Positions 1-12,689 of a stretch of DNA of 64,000 bases are shown piece by piece. The notes beneath the pieces are model-generated. The model was not told where the DNA came from. It searched no databases and saw only the letters and a list, made by a program, of their open reading frames with translations. The first letter of the stretch is position 1, and each line of letters begins with the position of its first letter. Position numbers and translations under genes: made by a program. The stretch covers positions 1-64,000 of the forward strand of contig ML978256.1 of assembly GCA_010015745.1 (NCBI GenBank), in the 5' to 3' direction. Source of the DNA: Setomelanomma holmii (Eukaryota; Ascomycota; Dothideomycetes; Pleosporales; Phaeosphaeriaceae).

Positions 1-3000
1 GACTGCACACACTGCCAACACCCAAAGATTAGGAGCACTTGAGTACCATACAGGGCGCTACCCGTCTTTCATGCCCCCTGGGAGGCTTTCATAGGACGTT
101 AAACAATACATACATACATACATAGGAGACTGCCTGTACGCAGTAGCGCTCGACGTTATTAACACATCTCTCTAGGGTACACCCTCACTAGCAGACGCAA
201 ATAAGGCACACACAACAACCTAGGTTACCAAGACAATCCATGATTACTATGTGGCAATAGTCTAGGACGATAACCTATTTGCAGATTACTATTAGGATTT
301 CTCTACAATCTATTAGGTATAGAAAACAATTCTGAGTAGGACCCTGTAGAATTCTAAGCCACGAGATTCGACTGACAGTCTAGAGCGTACGAGCGCCAGC
401 AGAACACGCCAAGGATAGCTCTTGTGGCTGGGCAGCAACTTCTGCAGGCGAGCCTACCAGCTGGACACAAACGTCGCAGTCCCAGCTTCAGCAAACGCCG
501 CACTCGCAGCTACAACCATCGCCGCAGCAGCCATGGCAGAGCGAGCAACACAGAGTAGAGTAAGATATTCGAGACCGCCCTCAAACTCTAGGGCACCAGA
601 ACACAGATGGTCAACAGCTACTGTACATGAGTGGTGCACTTAGAGGACCTCAGTATCATCAACAATAGGAGTAGGAAGCGCAGTCGCAACAAGGGCGCTC
701 GCAGCAACAGACACGGCCGCCAGCAACTGCGTATCGCGAAGTCACACCATTTCTGCAACAACCTACAAACGTTGTACCTGGTAGACTACCTGAGCTACCA
801 CACGACCTGTACAAGACACTGCCACTGCGCTGGTCCTGCAACGACTAGCTTGACGCTAACACAATCACGCAATTCTCTAAGCTCTAGGACAGTAGCAAGA
901 AATACACAGGAGACGTGTACGACCTGCTTAATAACAAGATTAAGATCTTCTTCAGCATCTGTTAGCAGGTAGACATCTACAAAGAGCAGTTTCATGCTGT
1001 GTTTCTCTGTATTCTTACAGGGTAAGCAGAGATGTTCTATATACAAGTCGTAGAGAGAGGCGATAGCTTTGCTGATACGTATATAGCAATTAAGAACTAC
1101 TTTAACCACAACATGTACCATCAACACTATTACACAGGCTAGACAACTACGATCTTTGCTCATACGCACACAGAGCATCCTGACAAAGGCTTACATAATG
1201 TGCTGCAGATCTTGCTAGATAAGCTACAATTGTGCTAACGCGCACTTAGTAAGAACTTTAAGGGTGAGGATGCCCTACGTACAACAGTTACTAATGCGTG
1301 CTATAGAATCCTAGAACTTAAGACGGCACTCTTTAAGCTAGCTACGATATGCGAAGGACTCTTTTCAGATCTACAGTCAGCAGTTAAGACACATCTTGCA
1401 CGTCAGCAAACAAGACAAATGCTTATAGAAAATGAGACAGCTGTAGAGAAACAATACTATTTTAACTGCTGTTATAACAACAGAAATAGAAGAGGTTAAG
1501 GAGAATTAAGGAGTAGTAGTAGATTTAGAGGCGAAGAAGGATTTAGAGGTAGGTTTTAAGGAGGCCAAAGCAGCAGAGGCAATCAGCGCTTTAACAGCAA
1601 CAAAAGCAGACGTGGATATACGCTACACTAGAAGAAGAAGTGCTTTGTCTGCCAGAAAGAGGGCTGCTAGTTAAGCAACTATACAGACGAAGAACGCAAA
1701 GCTGCCTAAGCGCAGTTCTTCTCTGCATGCTATTTCACTAGCATACAAACGCCTACAGACTTTTCTGTACACCTCGCAGAGTATAAGGGGAGTAGAATAA
1801 CAGACTAGTATAATCAGCAAGGCTGGAGAGAGGAGGAAGACTTTAACAAAGATGATAACAGCGACCTACAGTACAACATCAACGAGCAATCCCCCACAGC
1901 TGCGTACGTTAAACATTAATTATTCGAAGAGCAATACCTTGCAGATCAAGCGTTCTTACACCACATCTCTGGCGACGACATATACAGCAGCAGCGCACCG
2001 TCAACGCTAGCGTCGCAATTTCTCCTTGAGGACCGCTACACACGCTCAGTCTACCAAGGAATTCTCCCTGATACAGGTGCCGCCAATGTATCGACAGTCA
2101 GCAAAGAACAGTATCTTGCGTTTGTACGCAAAGACCTAACAGCCAAAATGGATACATCTACAGCACGGAGGGCGTCCATCAAATTTGGCAAAGGCAACAC
2201 TACGGCGTTAATTAGCACTGCGCAGGTCTTTACAGAGATTAGAAAGATTGACTTTAAGGTGCTTAATGCGCCCATGCTCTTCTTGTTATGCCTTGCAGAC
2301 ATAGACAGGCTAAAGGTCTATTTCAATAATACGACAGATAAGCTTATTTAAGACAACGTACGCATCCCTGTACTTCGTAAAAAGAGACATCTATAGTTTC
2401 ACCTCAACAAGAGAGAACGTGCAACCGTATTCTTGACAGAGACAGAGTTGAGACAACTCCACCGCTGTTTCAGACACCTAGCAGTCATGTGACTAGTCAA
2501 GCTCCCGAAAGATGCTAGCTACAGCGACTTTGAAGAAAGAACTCTCAAGGAAATCACAAAGCTTTGTCATCATTGCTAGCTAAATAGATTGACGCTGCGC
2601 CGCTTTAAGTTCGCTCTTAAGGATAAACGTCACTTCAACTATGATATCCTTGTAGACGTGATGTACTTAGGCAACAAGCCTACGTTGCACGTAGTTGATT
2701 CCTCAACTGCTTTTTAAGGCGCGAAGTTTCTGAGTGCGATTTCAGCTAAAGAGACGTAGCAAGCACTACAAATATCGTAGATTAACACCTACTAAGGACT
2801 GCCAGATATCCCTACATATGACGCAGGCACAAGCTTCGCAAGTGCAGAGTTCTGCGCAGAAGCAAAGATTATAGGAGTTATATGCAAACAGGTACCTACA
2901 GAGGCACACTAGTCTGTTAGCAAGACTAAGAGATATCACGCACCTCTACGCTGCGCGTAGGATATACTCTTTGCAGAGCTTGCTGGCACTATGTCTGATG

Positions 3001-5187
3001 AGGCGATCCTTCAGATAGCTGTGAAGGCTGTAAACGATACGGCTGGCCCTGACGGAATAGTCTCAACCTTGCTAGTCTTTGGGGCATATCCACAAATGAC
3101 GACAGAGTCACCGCCGTCTCTGTTGATGGTTAAGCGCAGCAAGGCTATTCAAAAGGCAATGAAAGCCCTACGCAAGCTTACCGCAGAACATAAAGTTGCA
3201 GGTGCCTTAGACACATGCAACGGACGCAACAGAAGACTTGCTCGCGCTGCCGCTACAAAGCGAGGTTTTAGTCTAGAGAGAAAGTGACGGCTGGAACAGC
3301 CTATACAAAATCGCCAGCATAGACGGCCACAATGTCAATATTGACATAGTCAATAGCCTAACAACATTCTGATTGACAGTTGTCAAGCCTTATTATAGAC
3401 CAGACCACCTCTAGAGCGACCCTAAGGCACCGCGCACGCTGCACACGCTGCCTACGCCGCCTGCAAATGTGGCAGTACTGTTAGCAGCGCAACTACGCAA
3501 AAGAGGCTGCCCTCTAGGACCAAAGAACAAGCGCAAGGCATACGTATACATGACGAAGAAGGAAGAAGCTGATCTTGAGCTAGCTATTAAGCTACGCAAC
3601 AATAGGGTTATTACTACCCTAGGCGCACCTTTTAAGGCCTCTGATGACCAAGAGATCAGCGACCTTATAGGCCGCGGAGTGTTTAAATTCAAGATGTACG
3701 ATGAGAAAATGCACAGCAGGATCTGCATATTCAAGTCACGCCTTGTACGAGAAGTCAAAGGAAAGACAACCAAGCTGTATAAGAATTCTCGTCTTGTTAT
3801 CCAAGGCTACCACAATCATAGCAAGGAGGCTATCTTGACGCAGTCTCTGACTATCCAACGCTGGAGCCAACGTGTAGTCATGACCCTAGCGCCTATGCTT
3901 GTACAAGAACATAGGATAAATGTGGAGCTACGCGACATAACGCAGGTGTATCCACAAGCGCAGACAAACCTTAAGAGGACAGTACTTACATAGCTTCCCG
4001 CAGAGCTGGCGTCGCAATATCCAGAAGGCACACTACTTCACGTGATCAAACCGCTATATATGATAACAGAAGCAGGAGTCCACTGGTGGAAGACGTACTA
4101 TAGACATCACTATGAAGAATTAGACATGTCTACGTCAACGTACGATCTATGCTTGTTGGTCACAAATGGCGACGCAGACGCCTTTAGTATCGTTGGCATG
4201 CAGACTGACAATACACTCATGCTTGGGACAGCCGCATTCGCATCACTTGAAGAGAAAAAGCTTAAGAAGGCACAGTTTTGATTAAAGCCCAAGTCTGTGC
4301 TAACATCAGACGCAACACTAGACTTTAACAGCTGTACACTCACAATGCAGGCTAGCGAAGCGATCTTGAACCTTAAGCAGAAGAGGCAAGGAGGAAAGAT
4401 CAAGCTTGTGAAAATCAAGGCGTCTAATTGCGCGCAACAGTACATAGAACAGCGCGCTTGTAGGGCATATATTGCCTTAACATGCCAACCTGAGGCATCT
4501 TTCGATTTGTCTGTAGCTGCGCAAGCGCAACAACTATCAGCTGAAGACATAAGCGCGCTTAACAAGCGTCTCAAATGGCAGATAGAGAATCTTGACTGCG
4601 GTCTGCGCTACATACCTGTTCACCTCAACAACGCCAAATTGATGGTCTTTGTAGACGGCTCTTTCGCCAACAACAAGGACCTCAGCTCACAGCTAGGCTT
4701 TGTTCTGATGCTCGTCAATAAGTCTACAGACATTGACAATACCTTCACAATCCGCGGCAACATCATTTACTACAGCTTAACAAAGTGCAAGCGCGTCGCA
4801 TAGAGTGTGCTAGCCTCCGAAATCTACAGCATGGTTAACAGATTTAATATAGGAATCGCCATCGCCACTACCCTACAGATAATCACAGAGCGCCTTGGTC
4901 TACTTGCAGTTCCCTTGACTATTTGTACAGATTCTTTCTCCTTGTGCCTTGTGAAGCTAGAGACAACTAAAGAGAAACGCCTCATGATCAATATCATAGC
5001 ACTGCGACGGTCGTACAAGCGCTGCGAGATCACAGAGATCTGCTAGATCAATAGTGAAGACAACCCAGCAGACGCCTTCACGAAGGCATCACCGAATCGC
5101 GCCCTTAAAAGTTTTATTGACAGCAATGAGTTGACAGTCTGACTTAAGGTTTAGGTGCAGAGACCTACGACCTCTAGTTAGCATATC
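1..5187 (+). mobile_element. Degenerate Ty1/Copia LTR retrotransposon, 3' truncated
   Basis: The stretch reads in Copia order on the plus strand: Gln/Pro-rich gag (from about 427), a CCHC-like zinc knuckle near 1630-1670, protease and spacer near 2050-2350, integrase near 2450-3290, reverse transcriptase near 3470-4280 and RNase H near 4610-5140. All parts are broken by frequent TAG and other stops that look like CAG or CGA codons changed by C to T, the mark of RIP. The last recognisable pol residues (DNPADAFTKA at about 5056) lie just before 5140, and ligase sequence begins at about 5187, so no complete 3' LTR fits between them. The 5' LTR was not delimited; the window may start inside the element. 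A short ACAT microsatellite lies at about 107-125. Confidence 0.85.
2050..5140 (+). pseudogene. Copia pol polyprotein relic (PR-IN-RT-RNase H)
   Basis: Integrase shows the HHCC zinc motif (H and H near 2462-2486, CHHC near 2567) and DDE-core pieces around 2650-2900. Reverse transcriptase of the Copia type spans 3469-3993 and 4042-4281. The usual YVDD active-site segment appears as MQTDNTL near 4198. RNase H has the VDGSFANNKDLSSQLGF segment near 4650 and ends with the typical NPADAFTKA tail. More than a dozen in-frame stops and several frame changes make it non-functional. I describe it only as a relic and offer no repaired reading. Confidence 0.85.
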
Positions 5188-5836
5188 AATTTGCGTATAA
5201 CCTGTAGTACCGGACGAGAGGTGGATGCTAGCCAAGCGATTGGTCGTGTCGGTATAATGCGGCACCTGAAGTATCTCTCCAGAAAGAAAATCATCTGGCG
5301 CATGAGGATACTGGGGAGATACACGCGCCCGTCCACTTGCTGAGGTTCGAGCTTCTTGATGACCGTGATGATGATAGGGTGTGATCCCAGTTGGTTCCCT
5401 TGCTCGCAAGATCACCTTTCGCAATGGTTATGCCAGTGAGCACGTTCGACAGCACGGGACTGTATGCGAAGACGTATCGAGGTTTCGAAACCGCGAGCGC
5501 GTGCGCCAATTCGATTGGTTTGAGAGCATGGTTGATTGGGCAGCCCACTCCGCCAACCCAAAGTAGAGCGTGAGACAATTCAATAAATTCCAGGCAATTA
5601 GGTAGTATCACTGCCCATCTTTCTCCTCCTTCTGGCGTGTAAGCCTGTTTGAGCCCATGTGCGATTCTACCGGCACGAGATCTCAGCTCTCCAATCGTCA
5701 GACTGCGATTGGTAAGGCTGTCTGTGGCGATGAGGTGAGAGGGCACGAGCGGAACGGCGCTTGTGTACAGTAACTCGGTCAAATTGATATCCTTGGGAAT
5801 GTGTGTCTCTCGAGACTTGTCTCTGTATACCCTCAT
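5187..5836 (-). pseudogene. Acyl-CoA ligase A, N-terminal half (truncated)
   Basis: This is the first half of a 4-coumarate:CoA-ligase-like AMP-forming enzyme. Reading from an ATG at 5836 leftwards it starts MRVYRDKSRETHIPKDINLT, as in fungal 4CL-like proteins, and continues through the N-terminal subdomain. It ends at LSSGTTG, the phosphate-binding loop, where Copia-derived DNA begins. Two one-base frame changes lie at about 5375 and 5310, so it is dead apart from the truncation. The missing half is on the opposite strand at 19538-20631. It is divergent from hydratase 1 across a 460-bp gap, probably an old shared promoter. It could instead be an independent fragment, but the exact match of the break points makes one split gene more likely. 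Confidence 0.85.
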
Positions 5837-6296
5837 GATGGGTTGCGCGCGTGTGTGATGTGAGACTGACTGTAGGCTCACTACCTTGCATCTTTGTGTA
5901 TACGAAGCATTTAGTCACAGCTTCGGGTATAGCTTGAGTATAAACTAACAACTCGTTAGCGCCCTCTTACCAAGACAACTGCTTCCTGAAGTGGCTACGT
6001 GCTTTTGCGCGTGCGGGGAAACTGCATCGAACTAGTACGTGTGGGATTGGCGCGGATAAGTTCGTCCTGTTAGCAGGAGACCTCGCGTACCTCTACAAAG
6101 AACTGCAGGAACGACAATACTGTGTCGTTGGCGATGTGATCGACGGTTCCTTGCGATGAGCTCGCGTCGTGAAGCTAGTAGAGTGTTCTGAGTCTTTCTG
6201 CCTAGCATTCTCGCCTAAGTTCTTCGCCTATTCCCATTCGACTTATCAAAAGCCCTATCTTTGGACCTTTTACGACGGATCTATCGGTCGAGCATC
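5837..6296. promoter_or_regulatory. Divergent intergenic region between ligase A and hydratase 1
   Basis: This 460-bp gap separates two genes transcribed away from each other and would have held both promoters. I see no clear TATA box or repeated operator-like site. There is no long open frame of its own. Confidence 0.35.
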
Positions 6297-7189
6297 ATGG
6301 CAGGTCTCGAGACACAGCCACCTCCAACAGAGTTCCTGCAGCTCAGCTACCCAGCGCCGCGTGTTGTTCTTGCAACGATGTCTCGCCCAAAAGACCTCAA
6401 TTGTATGAACACACGACACATTGGGAGATGGATGCTTTCTGGAAGTGGCTGGATCTAGATCCCTCCCTGATGGTGGCCATCATCACTGGCTCAGGTCGTG
6501 CATTTAGCGCGGGTGCCGACTTGAAAGAGTGGAACAAGAGCATGGCAGCAGACGCGGATCCAAAAGACAGGCTCGGAAACGCACCGGCATTCAAACCATT
6601 GAGCAGACACCTGGGAAAGAAACCCGTTATTGCGGCAGTGAATGGTCTGAGTATGGGCGCTGGCACCGAGTTTGCAATCAATTGTGACTTGGTCGTCGCG
6701 GCCGAGAATGCATTCTTCGCGCTTCCAGAGGTCAAGCGTGGTGTCGCTCCAATTGGGAGAGCCGTACCACGCATCATCCGGACGCTCGGTCTTCAACGAG
6801 CCAGCGAATTCGCGCTCACAGGTCGAAACATATCGGCCCAGGAGTTGCACAGCTGGGGCCTGGTAAGACCGCATATACTGCCTGCACTGTGGAGATTGAC
6901 ATGCTAACCAAATGCTCCATCATCCCAGGTCAACAGCGTAATTGCACCAGAAGGACTCATAACGGAGGCGGTCAGATATGCGACCATATTCGCAGAGAAC
7001 AGCCCAGATGCGATCATCTGCACAAGGGTAGGACTGAGAGAGGGGTGGGAGAGCGCTAGTGTGGAAAGAGCTGTCGAGATTACGCTCGAGCGAGAGTTTG
7101 CAGCTCTGCAGAGAGGAGAAAATATCCAAGAGGGCCTAAAAGCGTTCACAGAGAAGAGAAAGCCTATCTGGAAAGCTTCGAGGTTATAG
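6297..7189 (+). pseudogene. Enoyl-CoA hydratase/isomerase family protein 1 (frameshifted)
   Basis: Crotonase-fold protein. From the ATG at 6297 the N-terminus reads through SYPAPRVVLATMSRPKDLN. A one-base loss near 6405-6415 then moves the frame, and the rest continues with GSGRAFSAGADLKEWN (CoA/oxyanion loop) and NGLSMGAGTEFAINCDL (second oxyanion loop). One intron at 6863-6928 (66 bp) has GTAAGA, a TGCTAAC branch site and CAG. Translation ends at 7189 with SRL, a canonical peroxisomal PTS1. The expected family length of about 270-290 residues is met if the frameshift is ignored. It belongs with ligase A in the probable peroxisomal pathway. No other lesion was found, so an assembly error at this one base remains possible. 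Confidence 0.8.
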
Positions 7190-7459
7190 CTACGTCTTCC
7201 TGTAACGTACCTTACGAGCGAGTAGCCTACACGAGCAAGTAGACTACCTAATGCTAAGAAATTCTTGTGTATCTTCTTTTCTTAATAATATTTACGTTTT
7301 AATGTATCGGCTGTAGCATTGCACTATTAGCGCGAATGATGTTATCTATTTATCTGTATTAATTATCAATCGTCAGACCTTCTAGTCTCTAGCTAGCTAA
7401 ATACACTCTCTATTTCAGAGAACAAATACACTCTCTATCTCGTAGAATAAATACACATC

Positions 7460-8986
7460 CTAAGGACCAGTCCATCCGCTACGCCTTAGCCAATCTTCAA
7501 AAGAGCTAGTAGTAAGACCTAGCTCCTCGCTAGATTGTTCAACCTCTAGCTCAAGGGCTCCATAGCAGGTCTTGTCGGTTGGAGCTATAGCAGCCCATTG
7601 CATCATTTCAATGGCGTCCTCCTTGAACGCTGGGCCAACGAGCGCAGAGCTCAAGTAACCGAACTCCTCAAACGAGATTGGAGAATAAACGGGCCAATTT
7701 TCCAGTAACGCGCGTGAAAGCTTTCGCCATACCTTCGGGAGTTATCCTAGGACCCAAAGCAAGATAAGTTTGCCCTTTAGTCTTTTCAATACTTAAGCCA
7801 GATATCTCTTCAAGTGATTATTAGCCTTGACTTGCTAGGGGAAGACAGCTGTTGAATGTGGTGGTGAGCTCTTACTTGCGTAAAAGGCTCCATGTCGTGT
7901 ACAGGATCCGTCCATTGGGCCATTTGATTCCTGGGTAGGGGCATACAAAATTGTACCACACCATCCTCTAAGGAACAAATTCATTAGTTCTGGTATCGAT
8001 ATGTCATTTGAAATTTGGGGAAATAAGAGAGGGATACAAACCACGAAGCCGGCAATACTGTGATCAAACCAAGTTGGTGTAAAAAAAAGCCTGTACATGA
8101 CGACCACGTCAGTAACCCCGCGAATAGTTTTGAAGTTGTAGAGATACCCGCTACAGAGCACTCACCAGGAATCAAGGAGGTAAAGCCATCAAGCTCTTTT
8201 CTTGCCAATTGCTCAATAGTATTGTGCCGGTGCATGGAGTGCAGTAGTGCTTTCTTAGTTGAATAGGAGCAGGAGCCTGGAAGAATGAGCTCCTCATGCG
8301 AGCTCACAGCGAGCGATCATAATATCCAACACGAAAAACCATAGAAAAGAGAGGTAGACACAGATAGCCAAACACGATGTTCTCCTCATGCTCGCCTCCA
8401 GCCATGAAGTGGGAAAAGGGTTCCGACACCTCAAGTTACAGCTCAGTATGCTTGTTGTTCATGTGATGTATCGTTTGAACTGGCCGTCGCTCGCTTTGAC
8501 AGTACCAGGTAAGCTGCTATACACCAAATGCTTGATGCAGCACTCCTTGGCAGCGGAGATGATATTACGCCCTGCATCAATCTCGTGTTTCAACTCCTCC
8601 TCTTCAGTAATAAGTTTACCAGGGTACCGTTCACTAGTCATGGCGAAGACGCCGTGTGCACCCATAAAGGCGATCCGTAGGCTTGTTTCATCGTAAACAT
8701 GGCCACTGACCAAGCTCAGACGATTGTCAGTAGTTTGGTATTCTGACAAAAGCTTCTGTGCTTTGCCTGAGCTGGGATCTTGGGTAAGAGCTCGGACAAA
8801 TCAAGGACCATCATATTCGTCGCTCAATAATGCCCGAACAACGCCAGAGCCTTGGATTCCCGTGGCGCCAACGACGACTATGGTTTGTTGCGACCGAGTG
8901 GATGACAAGTTGTTGAGACCTTGCGCCAAGAATGGGGACAGAGTATAGGACGAGGAGCGTGTCCGGTGGATTCTGGCTAGCCTCAA
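7460..8986 (-). pseudogene. NmrA-like NAD(P)-binding protein relic
   Basis: Read right to left, the Rossmann start IVVVGATGIQGSGVVRALL lies near 8870. It is followed by GAHGVFAMTSERYPGKL and HLVYSSLPGTVKASDGQFK near 8500. Next comes IEQLARKELDGFTSLIPG near 8180, and the C-terminus SFEDWLRRSGWTGP ends at 7463. This is the order of fungal NmrA-like regulators/oxidoreductases, which sense NAD(P) redox state. The copy is broken: a TGA after SDEYDGP near 8798 looks like TGG changed by G to A, and the middle and C-terminal parts fall in different frames beyond what simple introns explain. It lies between hydratase 1 and a pogo transposon. Confidence 0.75.
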
Positions 8987-9223
8987 GAACGGTACTCTGT
9001 TAGCAGAACTTAGCTGATCCTGCTGACAAGATTACATATTCTTACTTGTAGTCTAATGATTAGATTATAGAAAATAAGCGTAACTTTAGCGTTTTTAGAA
9101 CTATTGCTATAGACTAGCAACTACAGCCGGAGTTAGAAATGTAGAGTCGCGGAATTAATGCTACAGCTGGAGTTAGATATGTAGAATCGTAGAATTAATA
9201 AAACTTACAAACTACTTAAGGTA

Positions 9224-11054
9224 ACGTATTCTACCACCGAGCTGCCCAAAAGGTCTTGGCAGCACCAACTTAAGTTTCTAATCTTCGCTTTCATTACTAT
9301 TAAACAAAGAGCCTACGTACGTCGTGCTTACATCAGATTCAGAAGAAGCCTCTGTATCTTTTTAGCACGTTCGCAAGTTGTGCCTAGTCTCGCCGCAGTT
9401 CCTACGACAGCGTAAAGCTAGTTAGGCTCTTTCTTAATTACTACTACTACGAGTCTTCTTCAATCGCTAAGGCGCTACAGACGCCTTAGCAGCTACCTGC
9501 GCTGCTGCAGTTCTATACTCTATAGTACTACCTTGCTGAATCTACTTCCTTTTACGCGATTTTTTTTTTAGTTATTACTGCTAATTGCTCTTTAAGCTCA
9601 GAAATCTAGGCTGCTTAAAGCGCGTTTTGGTGCAGTATTAGTTTACTACCTTTAATGAGCTAAGAGAAGCTAGCCTGAGCTATAGCAGGCGATCAAGTAA
9701 AAGAGTTGCTTACTAGCCTTAATTGAGATCTAAACTCATAGGTATTGCTTAGAGTCTTTAACTGCTATAGCGTCTTCTGTAGTAAGAGTGCTAGTAGAGT
9801 ACGCAGCTGTTTTTCAAGACGATCTATAACTACCTGCGCATTGATAGGGACTAGCTCTGCTGCCATGAAGGCCTTTTGACAGTTCTCTTCTGTAAAACAC
9901 GTTAAAAAACGCGTCTTTAAAGGCTAGAAGAAAGCCTTTCTTATTAATGTAGAAGACGCGTTAGCGTGCTAAGTCTCTAACGCGCTAAGAGTACTTACGC
10001 TTTAATAGCGAAAAGCAGACTACGTTAAGTAGCTAGAGAATGTGCGACGAGTAAGGTAGCATGCAGAGAGTGAGAATCTTGTGTTCAAGGCAGTAGTTCT
10101 TGAAATCCTAGTTGAGATAGCTCTTATAGCTATCTGAAATAAGTAATCTGTACCTCTCTACCTAGCGTGCCTTTGTATGCGTGTTAAAGTGCTTCAACCA
10201 CTTAAGATCAAGCGCGTTATTTGTCTAGCCGTTCTCAGAGACTGAGAGTCTCCAGTTGTGCAGTATATCTGTCTTCTTATACTATGCAGAGATATAGACG
10301 CGTCCTTTGTAGATAATAAAGGGTAGGGTCGCATACCCAGCAGCGCAGATGCTCTAGATGACTGTAACCCACTCGCGATTGCCTAGCTGAACAAGCTCAG
10401 GTCGAGCACGTCTCTCTGCACCTGTGACGACCTTCATTGAGCCAACAACACCTATCTGGAAGCCAGTCTCGTCAAAGTTGTAGACGTCGTTATTATGGAC
10501 GCCGTACTTGGCTTTGGTCTCCTCCACCAGCTTGAACCACGCGCCAATCACCTCAGGATCTTCCTGAAGTATCCTCTGCCTATCCTTTGCTTGATTGAAC
10601 GCTATTTTGAGCTCAGTTAAGCGCGTTACAAAGCGCTCAGCTCAGTACTTGCCTACAGCTCTCCTCTCCACACACCCAGCAGTTTATCAGCCATATCTGC
10701 TACCTCGCACAACTGGGGCGCAAACCCTCGCAAATCGAGGTTGAGGATATATCAGATAATCGTTTACTCTTCAGTGCGCGTAAGCTTAAGGCTGTTTAGG
10801 ATAGTATCAGCGCGAAAAGGTATTCCTTTGACGCGTTGATCAAAGGTCCAGCGTTAAACGTTGAAGGCCTTAGCAGCAGCCTAGTGGCTTCGAAAATGCC
10901 AAAATAATAGGCTTAAAGAGCAAGCTGAAGTCTGCCTTCATGTTCAGGTAATATCGCGTTCGGTGGTTGAGGCATAAAGAATGGAGAGTAGATGGTGGGG
11001 GCTTGGCATATTTTGGGCAGCTCCGTGGGTTGGCAGCTCGGTGGTGGAATACGT
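9224..11054 (-). mobile_element. pogo/Fot1-type DNA transposon, complete ends
   Basis: Both ends are visible. The left end reads ACGTATTCTACCACCGAGCT and the right end is its inverted copy (ACGTATTCCACCACCGAGCT read from 11054 inwards). Each end is bordered by TA (9222-9223 and 11055-11056), the target duplication of Tc1/mariner-pogo elements. The length of 1831 bp matches Fot1-like elements. The right repeat contains a second GAGCTGCC unit that the left repeat lacks. The transposase is on the minus strand and is inactivated by RIP-like stops. Confidence 0.88.
9280..10900 (-). pseudogene. pogo/Fot1 transposase relic
   Basis: From right to left it shows the CENP-B-like DNA-binding part (RGFAPQLCEVADMADKLLG near 10710). 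Next is the start of the DDE domain (YNFDETGFQIG near 10470, first catalytic Asp) and then NREWVTVI near 10370. A middle DDE part with SVSENG and LDLKWLKHFNTHTKA follows near 10240-10180, then CMLPYSSHIL near 10050. A C-terminal CCHC-like tail (CGETRHNLRTC) lies near 9370. In-frame stops between these blocks show it cannot be expressed. The tail is characteristic of fungal pogo-like transposases. Confidence 0.85.
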
Positions 11055-11056
11055 TA

Positions 11057-12254
11057 TCTACTAAGCTAGAAACTTCGTTAAACGTTGCAATAAGCTGCAA
11101 GTTAAGTTTAATTGCAAGTACAACTACAAGAGAGCTCTCTATAAGAATTCTAAGACTATACAAGGCTAGTTTAAGCTTATAGAGAACACTAAAGCTAAGC
11201 ATAGTATTCTTAATAAGAATACCTACAACTTTAATAAGTCTAGCTTTATAGTAGACGTAATTATAATTAGAGTAGTAGTTACAGACTCTAAGTGTTAAGA
11301 ATAGCTAAAGATAGTATAGTAGAGTAATTAAGAGTAGACTATAGTAATCTAGAGTATTAACATAATAGAGTAAGTAATCTTACTCTTTATTATCTTCTAG
11401 AGTAAGCACTACTTCTCTACCTAATACAAGAAGAATAATCTATTTTACAATTATGTTATTAGAGTTTCTAAGAATAGCTAGATAATAAATGTGCTTAGTC
11501 TAGAGTAGTTAAAACACTTTAACGCTTATACAAAAAAAGTACTATTAGCATAGTACATCTGCTTATTATTAACAACTACAAGAGCTACAACTTACTTAAT
11601 TTCTAGTAGTACTACAAGAATAACAAGATTATTACTCTCTGTATACCTTCTGCAACCTCTTAATATAATGTGTTTCTATGTAAGTAGACTACGCAAGTAA
11701 GAGAGCCACGCTTCTCTACTTATACGTCTAAGTAGCAACGCTGCGTAATACTATAATAGTGTTTTGTACTATACGCTACAGTAGATTATACTTTAGAATC
11801 TTTACTATTATCTACATTCTCTATTTCTACTATATAGGTGCAGAAGTTGTACCTAGTCTTATTGCAACAGCTATAGCGCCTCTTAGTGCCCACTCTCTTC
11901 GCAGACGTTTCGCTCTTCTTATAACTACTACCTGCCTTTGCAGTAATTAAGTTAGATACCTTACTAACTATTAGAGTCTTCTCTATCTATACGTACTACT
12001 ACTTACAGTCTTTGCGCTTTGTAAGCTCTTTAATAGCGCTTCGCATACGCGCCTGTTTCTTCTATAGCAACACTATGTTATGTGCTATCTGCTAAGCGCC
12101 TTTGCTTAGCTATCTAACTTGTTTGTCTAAAGAACTTGCAGATAAACCTAAGCGCCTTGCATTCTCTGTTAAATAAGCGTTAATTGCGCCTCTACTTCGC
12201 AGTCGTTGCGCAGTGTTTTTGCCTTCTAAGCAACGTCGTCCTGTTAGGGTAGAG
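11057..12254 (-). repeat. AT-rich RIP-degraded DNA with a second pogo-like C-terminal tail
   Basis: The stretch is strongly AT-rich and full of TA dinucleotides, with no open frame of note. Near 11840-11950, read on the minus strand, a run resembling the CCHC tail of a pogo transposase (RRYSCCNKTRYNFCTY, mostly with the zinc ligands in place) follows a Lys/Arg-rich region. This suggests a truncated second transposon that the Gypsy element later joined or landed beside. The rest (about 11060-11700) holds nothing I can name. Confidence 0.45.
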
Positions 12255-12527
12255 TGTTACGAACAAAGAAACGACTGGCAAGGGACACATAGGGCACACG
12301 GGATGACGCAAGAATTGCCTGACCCCACCAAGGTCACGTGACCATCATCCCGCCAAGACCTGACCTCCTGGAAGGACCCTAACCTCCCGGACGCACACAG
12401 GAATACGGGATGTACTACAGGTATATAGATAGAATCGATAGCCTCCTCTAGGCTATCGTGTTCAACTTTGTATTAGCAATTAATCATTGTTCTCACGAAC
12501 CTAATACTCTTTTCAGAAGCGCCCTCT
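12255..12527 (+). repeat. 5' LTR of the Gypsy element
   Basis: It begins TGTTACGAACAAAGAAACG and ends near GAAGCGCCCTCT. It matches 18898-19205 nearly throughout. The shared blocks include the CACGTGACC segment, CGGGATGTACTA and ATAGAATCGATAGCCTCC. The exact 3' boundary is uncertain by a few bases because the copies diverge right after CCCTCT. Confidence 0.85.
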
Positions 12528-12689
12528 TACTGTCTCAGTATCGACACCCATTGCAGTATCCCCTTAGTATACATCCAAGAATCAACCGCTAGACCTAACA
12601 CAGATACCCTTCTGTACAGGCCTTCACACTTTAAACACCCTCAAGATAAGTGATACTTTGATAGATCAAAGCACCCCTGCTTCTACCTA

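Noticed and set aside
107..125. ACAT microsatellite, considered as a CRISPR-like or telomeric repeat
   Set aside because: Too short and spacer-free; simple sequence only. No CRISPR array is expected or seen in this eukaryotic window.
5955..5968. Short match AGCGCCCTCTTAC to the end of the Gypsy LTR, considered as a solo LTR remnant
   Set aside because: Only about 13 bases match, and repeats of that length are expected by chance among all pairs of positions in 64 kb; no flanking similarity.
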